Below, one piece after another: positions 1 through 11,741 of a stretch of 64,000 nt of DNA. The stretch lies in the NCBI GenBank assembly GCA_902728285.1, contig CACVBU010000732.1, forward strand, positions 2,043,926-2,107,925, given 5' to 3'. This stretch comes from Clytia hemisphaerica. Taxonomy: Eukaryota; Cnidaria; Hydrozoa; Leptothecata; Clytiidae. The notes below the pieces were generated by a model. The model searched no databases. It was not told where the DNA came from and saw only the letters and a list, made by a program, of their open reading frames with translations. The first letter of the stretch is position 1. Each line of letters opens with the position of its first letter. Position numbers and translations under genes: made by a program.

Positions 1-492
1 ATATTTTTTAAAAAGCTAGTCTACTAAAACCCCACTAAAACCAGGATACAAAAGGGGTACCGTCGTATGTAAAGATGAACGTGCTATCATTTGAATGAAA
101 ACTTTCCTCTTTCTAAAAAGATTTTCTTCAATATGCATCATTGCTGATAATCCTTTCTTCATTCCAAGATAATAAACATTACTTTTGTCAATTTACATTC
201 ATTTTAAGAAAATAGCTCCTAATTTGGTCACTCATTTTATTCACAACTCATTATAAATATTATTAGACACGTGCAATTTATATCATCATGTAGCAAATTT
301 CAAAACTAGGATGAATGGGAAAACATTTTAGGTTTGCTAGATTCAAAAACTTTATCTTATAGGCTCTACCTATACACAGACCGAAAAAACTATATCCTGT
401 AATATCAAAACTAAAACCATATCATACAGCTATATGAGCTAAAAATATAATCCAACAGTTGAATTTCCAACTTAAAAAGTGAATAATAACGT
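1..492. other. No gene seen; AT-rich flank
   Basis: I see no open frame with coding character and no tandem or inverted repeat. The stretch is the left flank of the fold-back element that starts just after the TTAA at 493-496. Confidence 0.5.
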
Positions 493-496
493 TTAA

Positions 497-2949
497 GAGC
501 CATTTTTTTTAAAAATCTTCAGAATAAAGAAAGTGTGATACCTCACCCTCTTAGATTTTAATGAAATTTTGACCAAATGATCCATCACACAAGAAAATAA
601 GACCATGAAAATTTCACCTTGATATCTCAAGTAGTTTTGAAGATACAGAGTCTCAAAGATAGGCTACTAAGCGGAAATTGACCCCTAAAAATCATGAACT
701 CTGGTGGGGAGCAGATTTTGAAAGCCAATGAATTTTTATTCAAGTACATTAGAAAGCTGATTTACAGTGGATTTCAAGAACTTTTTGTAGGGAATCAGAA
801 AAAATCAAATTGAGTCTCCAAAATTTTCCCCGAAAATCTCTAGCACCTCCTGTAGAGGGCTTCAAACTTTGTGTAATCTTGGTTTGGAAGCACTTTTAGC
901 TGTCTGCTGATGGTCCTTGGAGACTTTTTTGAAGCAAACTTTTGACCTGGAGTGGTTTACTGGTGGGTTTTGGCCACAAAAATAACATTTTCAGGATTTC
1001 TATTTTTGCGTAACCGTCAAAAATGGCCGAAAAAATTGCTATTTTGGCTGATCTGGAGCAAAATTCAAGATGGCGTATCTTTTGAACCCCCTACAAATTT
1101 TTTTGAAACTTTCAGTAATGCTTCCTTAGTAGGTCTAGTTTATAACCTCAAAAAATCTCAGTGGGCCTGAAGTCTCTTAAAGATATGATCAATTGAAAAT
1201 TTGCTTAACTTCGTTGTTTTTTCCCTCCTAAAATGCTAAATCAGGCCCACTTAAGGGCTCTAAAGGTAAATTTTTGTCAAAATATTGGTTGATCTTCTCT
1301 AGCCAACTAATCATTGGCATTAAGGGAACAACTGTAAAAAAATTCAGGTCATTTCCATTAACAGATGACATTTTATGACTGTTTCTTTATTTTTAAGTAT
1401 AGAATATGTAAAAAAATGAGACTGACATCTGGCCTTTCCTACCATTCCAGGGCCTTATTTTCAGGAAAAGCCTCAACCTTTCACAGTTTGGTGAATATTA
1501 TTCTTAAATATAAGCAGGTTACTTCAACTAAATGGGTTTAACAGTACTTAATTCCTATTCAAAAACTTTTTAGACTCATTCAGAAATCCTACTTTGACAA
1601 TAATTTGCGCTTTACCGCAAAATTTCTAAGTCCAAGTGTCGTGATTAACTTTAGACTGTCCAATATCTCTATATTTGTGTACACTGACAGCCTTACTTGT
1701 TGATTCTTAAATAACTAAGCAACATTACTAGGGTGATATTTTATGAGATACTGCAAACAATGATGTTTAAATCTTCTGGACAAGAAATATTGGACAGTCT
1801 AAAGTTAATCACGACACTTGGACATAGAAATTTTGCGGTAAAGCGCAAATTATTGTCAAAGTAGGATTTCTGAATGAGTCTAAAAAGTTTTTGAATAGGA
1901 ATTAAGTACTGTTAAACCCATTTAGTTGAAGTAACCTGCTTATTTTTAGGAATAATATTTACCAAACTGTGAAAGGTTGAGGCTTTTCCTGAAAATATAG
2001 GCCCTGGAATGGTAGGAAAGGCCAGATATCAGTCCCATTTTTTTACATATTCTATACTTAAAAATAAAGAAACAGTCATAAAATGTCATCTGTTAATGGA
2101 AATGACCTGAATTTTTTTACAGTTGTTCCCTTAATGCCAATGATTAGTTGGCTAGAGAAGATCAACCAATATTTTGAAAAATTTACCTTTAGAGCCCTTA
2201 AGTGGGCCTGATTTAGCATTTTAGGAGGGAAAAAAACAACGAAGTTAAGCAAATTTTCAATTGATCATATCTTTAAGAGACTTCCAGGCCCCACTGAGAT
2301 TTTTTGAGGTTATAAACTAGACCTACTAAGGAGCATTACTGAAAGTTTCAAAAAAATTTGTAGGGGGTTCAAAAAGATACGCCATCTTGAATTTTGCTCC
2401 AGATCAGCCAAAATAGCAATTTTTTCGGCCATTTTTGACGGTTACGCAAAAATAGAAATCCTGAAAATGTTATTTTTGTGGCCAAAACCCACCAGTAAAC
2501 CACTCCAGGTCAAAAGTTTGCTTCAAAAAAGTCTCCAAGGACCATCAGCAGACAGCTAAAAGTGCTTCCAAACCCAGATTACGCAAAGTTTGAAGCCCTC
2601 TACAGGAGGTGCTAGAGATTTTTGGGGAAAATTTTGGAGACTCAATTTGATTTTTTCTGATTCCCTACAAAAAGTTCTTGGAATCCACTGTAAATCAGCT
2701 TCCTAATGTACTTGAATAAAAATTCATTGGCTTTCAAAATCTGCTCCCCACCAGAGTTCATGATTTTTAGGGGTCAATTTCCGCTTAGTAGCCTATCTTT
2801 GAGACGCTGTATCTTCAAAACTACTTGAGATATCAAGGTGAAATTTTCAGGGTCTTATTTTCTTGTGTGATGGATCATTTGGTCAAAATTTCATCAAAAT
2901 CCAAGAGGATGAGGTATCACACCCTGAAGACTCTTAAAAAAAATGGCTC
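497..2949. mobile_element. 2.45 kb fold-back element, TTAA flanked
   Basis: Two arms of about 1.17 kb (497 to about 1666 and about 1788 to 2949) are reverse complements of each other with few mismatches. They are separated by a unique loop of about 120 bases. The outermost bases are GAGCCATTTTTTTTAA on the left and its complement on the right. Both ends abut TTAA (493-496 and 2950-2953), as expected for a TTAA-target element of piggyBac or Kolobok type. No transposase is encoded; the only open frame over 60 codons (952-1170) is the chance translation of one arm. I infer a non-autonomous fold-back DNA transposon. A palindromic segmental duplication is the alternative, but the matched TTAA flanks argue against it. 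Confidence 0.75.
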
Positions 2950-2978
2950 TTAAGTTCGCTCAAAAAATATTCTGAGAT

Positions 2979-3203
2979 CTACTTAAGTTTTTGGCGTTTT
3001 GCTTCTATTTGTGTATGCAAGTCATCAAGGTCCTCATTGAGTTCATTCTGTCTTCTTTTTAAATCATTAGCCTTAGTAATCAAAGAGACTATTTCGTTTG
3101 GGCGTTTTTCTGCCTCACTGACTAGATTAACGAAATCACTGTCGAGTGACTGACAAGTCTTTTTGATTTTAGATTCCTTTGCAACAAGCTCATCAATCTC
3201 TCT
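2979..3203 (-). CDS. Terminal exon of an unidentified coiled-coil protein
   Basis: On the minus strand an open frame of about 75 codons ends in TAG at 2981-2979. It is preceded by a pyrimidine-rich acceptor (TTTCTTTTATTTCGTTTCAAAG, about 3225-3204) and so looks like a last coding exon. The peptide is rich in K, E, D, L and N with a heptad-like spacing: it starts REIDELVAKESKIKK and ends DLHTQIEAKRQKLK. That predicts a charged coiled coil with a basic tail. I do not recognise the protein, and upstream exons were not found. The exon lies only 26 bases outside the fold-back element, so it may belong to a gene the element landed beside or to another mobile element. Confidence 0.55.
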   Translation of the reverse strand, partial: REIDELVAKESKIKKTCQSLDSDFVNLVSEAEKRPNEIVSLITKANDLKRRQNELNEDLDDLHTQIEAKRQKLK

Positions 3204-3369
3204 TTGAAACGAAATAAAAGAAACTAATGAAGAGATAAGTAAAACAAAACTGTCAGAAGTGTGGACTAAACAAATATCACAGAGCTTGATAAAATACCTG
3301 CAAAAATGAAAGATGAAAAGGATAATATCATTTCAATTATCATTTGTAATTTGGAGTTGACTGATTTTG

Positions 3370-3537
3370 GAATTCCCTGACTTTCCCTGACTATTCCAAA
3401 AAAAGTTCCCTGACTTTTCCCTGACTTTCACTACTTTTTCTAAATTTTCCCTGACTTTTCCAGGTTTTCCCTGACTTTTTCCAAAAAAGCTACTTTTTCC
3501 AGGTTTTCCAGGTTTTCCCTGACCGCTGGGAACCCTG
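3370..3537. repeat. Degenerate CCTGACTTTTCC tandem repeat
   Basis: About 170 bases of imperfect 11-15 base repeats built on TTCCCTGACTTTTCC and CCAGGTTTTCC. The motif is a simple tandem repeat; the minus-strand reading frame across it (PGKPGKS-like) is its chance translation. Confidence 0.75.
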
Positions 3538-3640
3538 CCACATTTCAATCGCAAGCGGAAGATAATTTCAAAGTTTGCGATAAAAGTGTTTAAAAGTGTA
3601 TATGTGTGTGAGGTGATTTTCAATTGTCTACATCCATATT

Positions 3641-4720
3641 CAATGGGATTAGCTAACTTTTTCAGAAGTTAACGTTCCCAGCACCCAGCGTTGTGTACGT
3701 AGAGTTGTGTACGTTCGGGTTGTCAGCTCTTTAAAATTTGTAAATTGGCCGCTATAGAATTTCCCTCACAAAGAGGTTTCACTTACCAGATGACTGGATG
3801 AGTGTCATTATTGTTGTAGAAGAAGCACCAAGTAAAATTCAATCATCAATAATCAGTCAATTTCGCTCCCAGGTTCAAATTTTTATACTTACTTACTTGG
3901 ATAACTTGGAAACAAAGGACCATAAAAGATTCTTCTTTGATGCTGCCTGACAGTCAGTGTTTTCTTTTTCAGATTTATCCACAAATATTCAGGCATATTA
4001 TTCTCAGCCACTTGATTGCCTTGTCACCACAATTTATGTAAATATACAGGCAAAAGTGCAGTTAGTTTCTTCTGAAAGTTGACAATACCATCCTGCTGTT
4101 TTTTTCAACAGGAAGGTATAATAAGAAAACTTCATCATCATCATTAACCATTTCTTGTGTTGTGACAATCACACAAAAATCATGACATGATCCAATTCAA
4201 CTCTTTATAAAGCACAAAAACCAAAGAAAAATTGTGAAGGAGCAACAGTTGTTGTACGAAGGTGGTACTTCCCTAGTTTGGCAACAGCCTGACAGCAGTT
4301 TAATCATCATGTAGAAGGTGTATAAAACTCTCTTTGTTCTTGAACCAGCAGAAGAAGGACTATGCTGGGAAGAGAAAGTTTTTTGTAGGTAGGCAATAGC
4401 AACCGGTTCAAATGAATAAACGAGCGGGAAAACGGGGAAAACAAGCCAATCATAGGAGTTCTTTTGCTGCAATATGAGGATTTAGTGCGAAAACGGAGCG
4501 ATCTGAGGAAACACGAGAGTCATGTAGCAATGCACGAAAAAAAAAAGTTTAGCCATATAGGGAAATTTAGTATATCGCGCGCACGTTTTACCAAACGAGA
4601 TACGCGCTGCGCGCGCAAAAATACTAAAAATCAATATAAAAGGGGTTGCGCGCGTTTCAGAACTCTTACGTCCCTCCACTCTGTTTGCATAGCAAAGACA
4701 TGCGGGAGGCAGGAGTAACA
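3641..4720. repeat. Dispersed block A, copy 1
   Basis: This stretch is repeated with small indels at 6553-7620. Shared landmarks in the same order are: an AACTTTTT/AGAAGTTAACGTT start, GGCCGCTATAGAATTTCCC, the GTAGAAGGTGTA segment, the ACGCGCGGGAAAACGGGG segment, and a CpG-rich ACGCGCTGCGCGCGCAAAA near the end. A third, partial copy (end only) is at 9603-9770. Several short open frames overlap it on both strands but none is conserved in frame between copies. I infer a non-coding dispersed repeat of unknown class. Confidence 0.7.
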
Positions 4721-5075
4721 AAAACAAGCCGTAAATGTCATGTTTATAAGTTGCGAAGCGATCCAGAGCCTCCTCGATTTGTAAGTTGCAAACAAAAATT
4801 TAATGACAAACAAACGCCGTATATCAAAGTAAGACAGGGTAAGATGAAAACCCTAAACACTCTCGGGGGATCTTGAATTTAAAAAGAGTTACAGTCACAA
4901 TAAACAGACTGTACCTTTATAATCATAAAGGTTGGTGAGTCCAGTCAAAACACAGATTTGATCTGTAGCGTCATGCTTCACCTTACACCTTTACTTTACA
5001 AAATGGAAAATTTTTTACAATAAACCAAGGAAAATGTCAAAATTTCTGAGATGAATTTTTTTTGCAAACTATCAT
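4721..5075. repeat. Dispersed block B, copy 1
   Basis: Matches 23331-23790 about 18.6 kb away. Shared landmarks are AGTTGCGAAGCGATCCAGAG, a GATGAAAAC segment, and TTATAATCATAAAGG followed by GGTGAGTCCAGTCAAAAC. The second copy has a roughly 100-base insertion or expansion. Non-coding. Confidence 0.65.
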
Positions 5076-5088
5076 GTGTAAAAATACT

Positions 5089-5535
5089 AAAAAAAGGAAG
5101 TGAGTTACTGCTTTAATGTTAGAGTTTTTAATTATTCAAGATGAATCGTAAATAGCAAAAGGTCTATTTTCAAAATATAATTTTTTTTTAAATAAGGCAC
5201 GGCAAATTTTACTTATTGTTCTACAGGAAGGCCTTCTGAAGAATATGGATCAGTCCTGGTCAGCAAGTCAGCATATAATAAAATCAAATCTCTGAAAGTT
5301 TAGGGTCAGAAGGTCAAGATTGACATTTTGAAGCACCTGACTTTTTCCTCTTTATTGATGAATGATATTTGTGTCATTTCCATTGTGATATTTTGAATTG
5401 ATCTAAGTTTGGGATGAATTTACAAATACATTAATTTTCAACTTGTTCAGTGGCAAATTCAATATTATTATTTTTTTCTATTTTGAAAAATTAGGGTCGG
5501 TCAGGCCTGTAGAACAACAAATTAATTTGGTCTCA
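5089..5535. repeat. Dispersed block C, copy 1
   Basis: Nearly identical to 9769-10210, starting AGTGAGTTACTGCTTTAATG and ending at CAACAAATTAATTTG. In both places it is followed directly by the 53-bp minisatellite, so C plus minisatellite move or duplicate as one unit. Confidence 0.75.
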
Positions 5536-5589
5536 CTTAATGCCAAAAAGAAAAAAACTTTCGAGCCAGAGAAATAATTTCATTTTTCC

Positions 5590-6545
5590 AAAAGAATGCA
5601 AAAAAGGAATATTCATGACAAAAGTATTAAACCACACTTTAAACGCATGCAAAGGAAAGTTCATAATTCACGACAAAAGTTTTCCAAGTTTTAAACGCAC
5701 GTTGAAAGAAATCTCCAAATTCATGACAAAATTATTCCACATTTTGAGCGCAAATTGAAAAAAATCTTTAAGTTCATAACAAAAGTATTCCACATTTTAA
5801 ACGCATGTGAAAGAAAAGTTAATAGTTCACAACAAAAGTTTTCCCTATTTTAAACGCATGCGAAGGAGAAGTTCATAGTTCACAACAAAAGTTTTCCCCA
5901 TTTTAAACGCATGGAAATGAAAAGTTTCATAGTTCACGACAAAAGTTTTTCCCATTTTAAACGCATGCAAAGGAAAAGTTCATAGTTCACGACAAAAGTT
6001 TTCCACATTTTAAACGCATCTGAAGGAAAAGTTAATAGTTCACGGTAAAAGTTTTCCCCATTTTAAACGCATGCGAAGGAAAAGTTAATAGTTCACGACT
6101 AAAGTTTTCCCCATTTTAAACGCATGCAAAGAAAAAGTTAATAGTTCACGACAAAAGTTTTCTCCATTTTAACGCATGCAAATAAAAAGTTAATAGTTCA
6201 CGATTAAAGTTTTTCCCATGTAAAACGCATGCAAACGAAAATTTCATATTCACGACAAAAGTTAATCCTCGTTTTAAAAGCATGCAAAGGAAAATTTCAT
6301 AGTTCACGACAAAAGTTTTTCCCATTTTAAACGCATACAAAGGAAAAGTTCATAATTCACGAAAAAAGTTTTCCCCATTTTAAATGCATGCGAAATAAAA
6401 AAGTTAATAATTCACAACGAAAGTTTTCCACGTTTTAATTGCACGTTGAAGAAAATCTCCAAATTCATGGCAAAAGTATTCCACATTTTGAACGCATACA
6501 AAGGAAAGTCCATAATTCAACATAATTCACGACAAAAATATCCCA
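5590..6545. repeat. 53-bp minisatellite, about 17 copies
   Basis: Imperfect tandem units of 53-54 bp with the pattern TTCACGACAAAAGTTTTCC, CCATTTTAAACGCATGC, AAAGGAAAAG. Each unit holds a TTAA inside TTTTAAACGC. The same unit recurs at 10290-10575 and as isolated degenerate copies near 23970, 26310-26350 and 27115-27175. Two TIR elements in this window are inserted exactly in its TTAA. Open frames through it are repeat translation. Confidence 0.85.
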
Positions 6546-6552
6546 CATTTTT

Positions 6553-7620
6553 CAATGGGGGGATTAGTTAACTTTTTCAGAAGTTAACGTTCTTTGTTGG
6601 TCATGTCCTGTGAGTGTTATGTACGTTCGGGTTGTCGGCGCTTCAAAATTTGGAAATTTGGAAATTGGCCGCTATAGAATTTCCCTCACAAAGAGGTTTC
6701 ACTTCCCAGATGAGTGCCATTAGTAGAAGATGCACCAAGAAAAATTCCATCATCAGATCATCAATCACTCAATTTTATTTTGCTTCAGGTTCAATTTTTT
6801 TACAATTAATTACTTACTTGGATAACTTGGAAACAAACCACCAAAACGATTCTTATTTGATGCTGACATTCAGTGTCTGTTTCTTTTTCATTCAGGTTTA
6901 TCCACAAATATTCAGTCGCTTGCCTTGTCACCACAATTAAAGTATGATATACAGGCAAATTGCAGTTAGTTTGTTCTGGAAGTTGACAAATATTGTGTCC
7001 ATCCTGCTGTTTTTTTCAACCAACCAACAGGGAAACAAAACAGACTTCATTTAATTATAACCATTTCTTGTCAAAAACCAAAGAAAAATTAAGAAGGCGA
7101 GCAACAGTTGTTGTACGAAGGTAGGCTATAGTTTGGCAACAACAGCAGTTCAATCATCATGTAGAAGGTGTAGATAACTCTCTTTGTTGTTGAACCAGCA
7201 GAAGAAAATTGAGGATCCAAATCAATGTCATTCCAATCCAATCCACAGCAAGCTGATGTGCTGGCAAGGCAAGACGCAAGAAGAGAAAGTTTTTTGTTGG
7301 TAGGCAATAGCAACCGGTCCAAATAAATAAACGCGCGGGAAAACGGGGAAAACAAACCAATCATAGGAGTTCTCTTGCTGCGACATGAGGATTTAGTTTC
7401 GAAAGCGATGCGATCTGAGGAAACACGAGAATTTGGTGTCATGTAGTCATACACGAACACTGAATTTTCAAAAATGTTTAGCGATATAGGGCAATTTAGT
7501 ATATCGCGCGCACATTTTACCAAACGAGATACGCGCTGCGCGCGCAAAATCAATGTTTAGAAAAAGGGGTTACGCGCGCTCCAGAACGCTTAAGTACGTT
7601 CCTCCACTCTGTTTGCGTTG
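6553..7620. repeat. Dispersed block A, copy 2
   Basis: Second copy of the block at 3641-4720, in the same orientation, with numerous small indels. The GATACGCGCTGCGCGCGCAAAA end is conserved. It directly follows the first minisatellite array. Confidence 0.7.
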
Positions 7621-8512
7621 CAAATAATATTGATTGAGGTAATCCAGGATAATCACGACGATCAGCGAAAAATTTAAGGCTAGTGAAAATACGCTATTTT
7701 ATTGGTTGAAACTCACTAGCCTGTTACATTTTTCGGCCGTTTTCGCGATGATGCCGATTTGCTAGTTAACCTCACAAATATTTAGAGTGTAGAGTCTTGA
7801 GAAGCACAAGTGAAAGGTGAAAACAACAGCTTTTTAATTGGATATTCTTTTTCCGGGAAATCTGTTAGACAAAACTACTAGAGTGCCTTTTCTGGGTAAA
7901 TATGTCGGGGAAAAGTGACGAAAATTATCGACATTTTTCCTAGTTGAAAAAACTTTTATTTACCTGGTCTTTTATCCCCGGCCGAAAATTTTACAACAGC
8001 CTCAGGATCTATAAAGTCCAAAATATCTGAAAAACACATTGGCCAAAGGGAATGTAACAAGAAATTCCAAAATACCAAAATTCTAAAAATTAAAAAAATC
8101 CCGAAAATCGAGTATATTGCACGGGCCCAGCAGGGGGTGGGGGTACCTTTTTTCACCTTCACGAGTCCCAGGTAAATGCCGCAAAAACACATTTCAGTCC
8201 CATTCAGGTCGCTTTTTTTCAAAAGAGAGTCCCACGAACGAAGAGTCAATTTTTCGAACCTCTCGCTGAAAGAGCGGACCAGCCCTTTTACCAACCTCGT
8301 TCCCTGCCCTCAGCTTTTTATGCTTTGTGTTGATAGCGCCCTTTTACTTCCGCCTTGTAGTTTCGAATGTTTTTATTCGAAAATCTAATTCGAACGTTAT
8401 AGATTCGAACGAAAATATTCGATTTTACTGTTTGCATCTTTTGACAAAATAGAGAAGCATTTTTCGATCCCAGAAGCTTTGTTTCGCAGTGGGAGTTGCA
8501 GATTTTTCAGAG
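7621..8512. other. No gene seen
   Basis: Opposing open frames at 7956-8294 (-) and 8176-8388 (+) overlap each other and neither has splice signals or a recognisable fold. 8375-8425 has a TTCGAA-rich patch (TCGAAAATCTAATTCGAACG). I see nothing else. Confidence 0.4.
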
Positions 8513-8761
8513 ATGTATTTGAAAGTTTCTAGATTGATAATTGAAAATGCAGATGGTGTACAGTATTATTTCGATAGAGAAGAAACCACCCTTCATCATT
8601 GGATTAATCAGATTGAAAGCACTGAGTCTTTTTCTATGTTTTTGTTTCCATATGCATGGAAAAGAAAAGCAGAGGAAAGGAGTTCCATGATTGAAACGTA
8701 TGCGTTGGTTGTAATAATGGTTAAAAAAGACATTTTTGAAACAGTAAAACAATGTGAATAA
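8513..8761 (+). CDS. Possible exon of an unidentified protein
   Basis: An ATG-started frame of 82 codons sits two bases after an AG with a short pyrimidine run (GATTTTTCAG). It ends in TAA. Composition is protein-like (starts MYLKVSRLIIENADGVQYYF) but I recognise no domain, and the frame has no visible partner exon. It may be a decayed coding fragment or chance. Confidence 0.25.
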   Translation: MYLKVSRLIIENADGVQYYFDREETTLHHWINQIESTESFSMFLFPYAWKRKAEERSSMIETYALVVIMVKKDIFETVKQCE

Positions 8762-9602
8762 TTTCTTGATTATCGTCAAGCCGTAATGATTGTTGAGATT
8801 CTTAAAAAGTCAAGCACGTACCTTTGTCGCAAACGATGAGAGAATTGGGAGAGAACTTTTATAAATATCGCCCGTCATATGGTTTTAAATACAAGACATT
8901 ACATTCAGTTACATTTCCCTTATTATGATATCAGAAATCTCGCATATTGGCAAACATTCAAGAATTTCAAATTTTTTGTATGCAGTGATGAAAAACTGTT
9001 TGGCTTCACATGGACAAGCTGAAAATATTTGGATCATGTCAAGTAGTTTTATAAATTTCTTAGTTCATCAGATTTGATTTTAGTGTATTTTATGGAAGAA
9101 CTCCAAATTAAAAGTTCATCTGAAAATATTTTTGTTGCGTTTTCCCCCTTTCCCTTTGTCTCTGACACTTCCCTACTCCGAAAGTCATCTTTTCGACTGG
9201 TTTTGATTTGATTTTTCTCAGACAGGCCTGTGTTGTTGTTGAGTACTGTATGAAGATTTTAACTTGAATATGAAACTCTTCACCTTGAAATTTGTCTTCA
9301 CAATTAAACCACAGTAATGTCTATGGTTAAAACCAAGAACCAACAAACAAACTGTATCTTACTCTTATTAGGCTCTTTAGGGGGAGGGCTTATTGTTGGA
9401 GGGGTTGGAAATTTTAATTCTCTAAAAACCCCAAAATAAGCTGAAATCAGGCTTTATAGAGCAAAATAAGGAGCCTTACTTCCCTCTGTCAGCTGAAAAT
9501 ATTTTTACAAATTAATAAACGATGGGGGTCTTAATAAGGTCCGGGGGTTGAAAGATTTTTTTGTTTTGGAGCAATCTCATTATTTAAAATATAAAGCACT
9601 GA
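8762..9602. other. No gene seen
   Basis: AT-rich sequence without an open frame worth reporting, tandem repeat or inverted repeat that I can see. Confidence 0.4.
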
Positions 9603-10210
9603 GGATCCTTCACTTGCGATCGGAGTGATCTGAGGATTTAAAAATTGATACGAAAATTGATGTCATGTAGTCATACACGAACCTTGAATTTTGAAAATGG
9701 TTGAGTGATATATAGGGGAACTTAGTCGACCGCGCGCACATTATACCAAAGGAGACGCGCTGCGCGCGTAAAAAAGTGAGTTACTGCTTTAATGTTAGAG
9801 TTTTTAATTATTCAAGATGAATCGTAAATAGCAAAAGGTCTATTTTCAAAATATAGCTAATTTTTTTTAAATAAGGCACGGCAAATTTTACTTATTGTTC
9901 TACAGGAAGGCCTTCCGAAGAATATGGGTCAGTCCTGGTCAGCAAGTCAGCATATAATAAAATTAAATCTCTGAAAATTTAGGGTGAGAAGGTCAAGATT
10001 GACATTTTGAAGCACCAGACTTTTTCCTCTTTATTGATGAATGACATTTGTGTCATTTCCATTGTGATATTTTGAATTGATCTAAGTTTGGGATGAATTT
10101 ACAAATACATTAATTTTCAACTTGTTCAGTGGCAAATTAAATATCATTATTTTTTTATTTTGAAAAATTAGGGTCGGTCAGGCCTGTAGAACAACAAATT
10201 AATTTGTCTC
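9603..10210. repeat. Fused partial block A and block C copy 2
   Basis: 9603-9770 repeats the end of block A (GATCTGAGGA, GTCATACACGAA, GACGCGCTGCGCGCG). It joins directly to 9769-10210, which repeats block C of 5089-5535. At the first location about 400 bases (block B) separate the two, so this is a deletion junction or a shorter version of the unit. Confidence 0.7.
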
Positions 10211-10289
10211 ACTTAATGCCCAAAAGAAAAACTTTCGAGCCAGAGAAATAATTTCATTTTTCCAAAAGAATGCAAAAAAGGAATATTCA

Positions 10290-10575
10290 TGACAAAAGTA
10301 TTAAACCACAGTTTAAACGCATGCAAAGGAAAGTTCATAATTCACAACAAAAGTTTTCCAAGTTTTAAACGCACGTTGAAAGAAATCTCCAAATTCATGA
10401 CAAAAGTATTCCACATTTTGAGCGCAAATTGAAGAAAATCTTTAAGTTCATAACAAAAGTATTCCACATTTTAAACGCATCTGAAGGAAAAGTTAATAGT
10501 TCACGGTAAAAGTTTTCCCCATTTTAAACGCATGCGAAGAAAAAGTTAATAGTTCATGACTAAAGTTTTTCCCAT
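10290..10575. repeat. 53-bp minisatellite, second array
   Basis: Five or six units of the minisatellite described at 5590-6545. The last unit is interrupted inside CCATTTTAAACGC, at its TTAA, by the first TIR element of the satellite array. Confidence 0.8.
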
Positions 10576-11670
10576 TTAAGGTGGTTCCCCACCGGAAAGT
10601 ACCATTTTCAAAGTTGACCTAGAAAGACTTCCTGTTGGTTGAACTTCACTTCTGGGAAATTTTTTGGTCATTGGGGAATTTCCCCGCCCACCACAAGGAG
10701 TTATTTTGCGAATGACTTTAAATGAGTGCTGATATGTTCAACTTTTAGAAAAAAGCAAAAAGATTGGTCAATTAGACCTTCTTTGTCCTTTTCTTGGCTA
10801 AAATGTAAAGAAAAAACTTTAAACGTGATTTTCTCCATTTAATTTTTAGAAAGTCTGCAGAAAATAACCCAAGAACGGTTTTTCACTTGAAATTTTCAGG
10901 GAATGTTTATATTAGAATTATGCATGTTCCCTATAAATTTCTTTAAGACAGCAAAAAAATTGAGCTCGATGTGACGATTTGAAGTTTCTCCAAGTTTTGC
11001 CAAATTAATAACTGCGTACTTAAAATAGCATAGCTCAACAAAAAATAGTCCAAACTCTTAGAAATTTATAGGGAACATGGAAAATTCTATATAAAATGCA
11101 CCTGCAAAATTTGAAAACATTCTGATCAAAATTGCGTCCTCCATTTACTGCAGAATGGAGCCCTCTAAATGGCTAATAAATCATGCTCAAAATGAGGAAA
11201 ATTAGGGAAATTGAAATTTTTTTTAAAAAAAATTTATTTTTACCTCAAATACTTTCATGTGACCAAATATCAAGTTTATTGGACCAATATTGAGCATTTT
11301 AGCATTTCCAGTGGGGAACCACCTTAATAGGAGCATTTTTAATGGGTTTTTGCGCGAAAAGGCGTTTTTTTAGAGACTTTCAAGGGTCAAAAACAAAACT
11401 TTCTTAATCAACCTTTCTATTTTCGTAATTTACGTATATCTGACTATCTCTGGTTGAAAATTCAAGGAATTTGGATCTTTCCATGGGTGTCCAGAGGGGC
11501 TGGAAAATCGTATTTTGGCTTTTTTTCGTATTATTTCAGTTTCAGAGCAACAACGAGGCCTCCTAGATGCAAAACCAGCTTTTCATGCTATTTCATCTTT
11601 TGTCCCATGAAACTAGTCCAAAAGGGCGACCAAAATACAAAACTTGAAAATCTCAATTGTTTTTGCTTTT

Positions 11671-11684
11671 TGATGACGTCATCA
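11671..11684. promoter_or_regulatory. CRE-like palindrome in each array spacer
   Basis: TGATGACGTCATCA is a perfect 14-bp palindrome containing TGACGTCA, the CREB/ATF binding core. It recurs once in every complete spacer of the array. Whether it is bound is unknown; it is reported as a site only. Confidence 0.4.
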
Positions 11685-11741
11685 TCAAAAATCAAGCAGA
11701 AATGATCATTTTTGACCGTTTTCTCGAATTTTTCCACTTAA

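Noticed and set aside
952-1170. 72-codon frame in the left fold-back arm
   Set aside because: Mirror arm does not keep it open in the same way; no domain; inside a non-coding fold-back.
3333-3623. PGKPGKS-type 96-codon frame
   Set aside because: Translation of the CCTGACTTTTCC tandem repeat.
5590-6545. CRISPR-like regular repeat
   Set aside because: Whole units repeat without unique spacers and the genome is eukaryotic; it is a minisatellite.
7956-8388. Opposed frames of 70-112 codons
   Set aside because: They overlap on opposite strands, and neither has splice signals or a recognisable fold.
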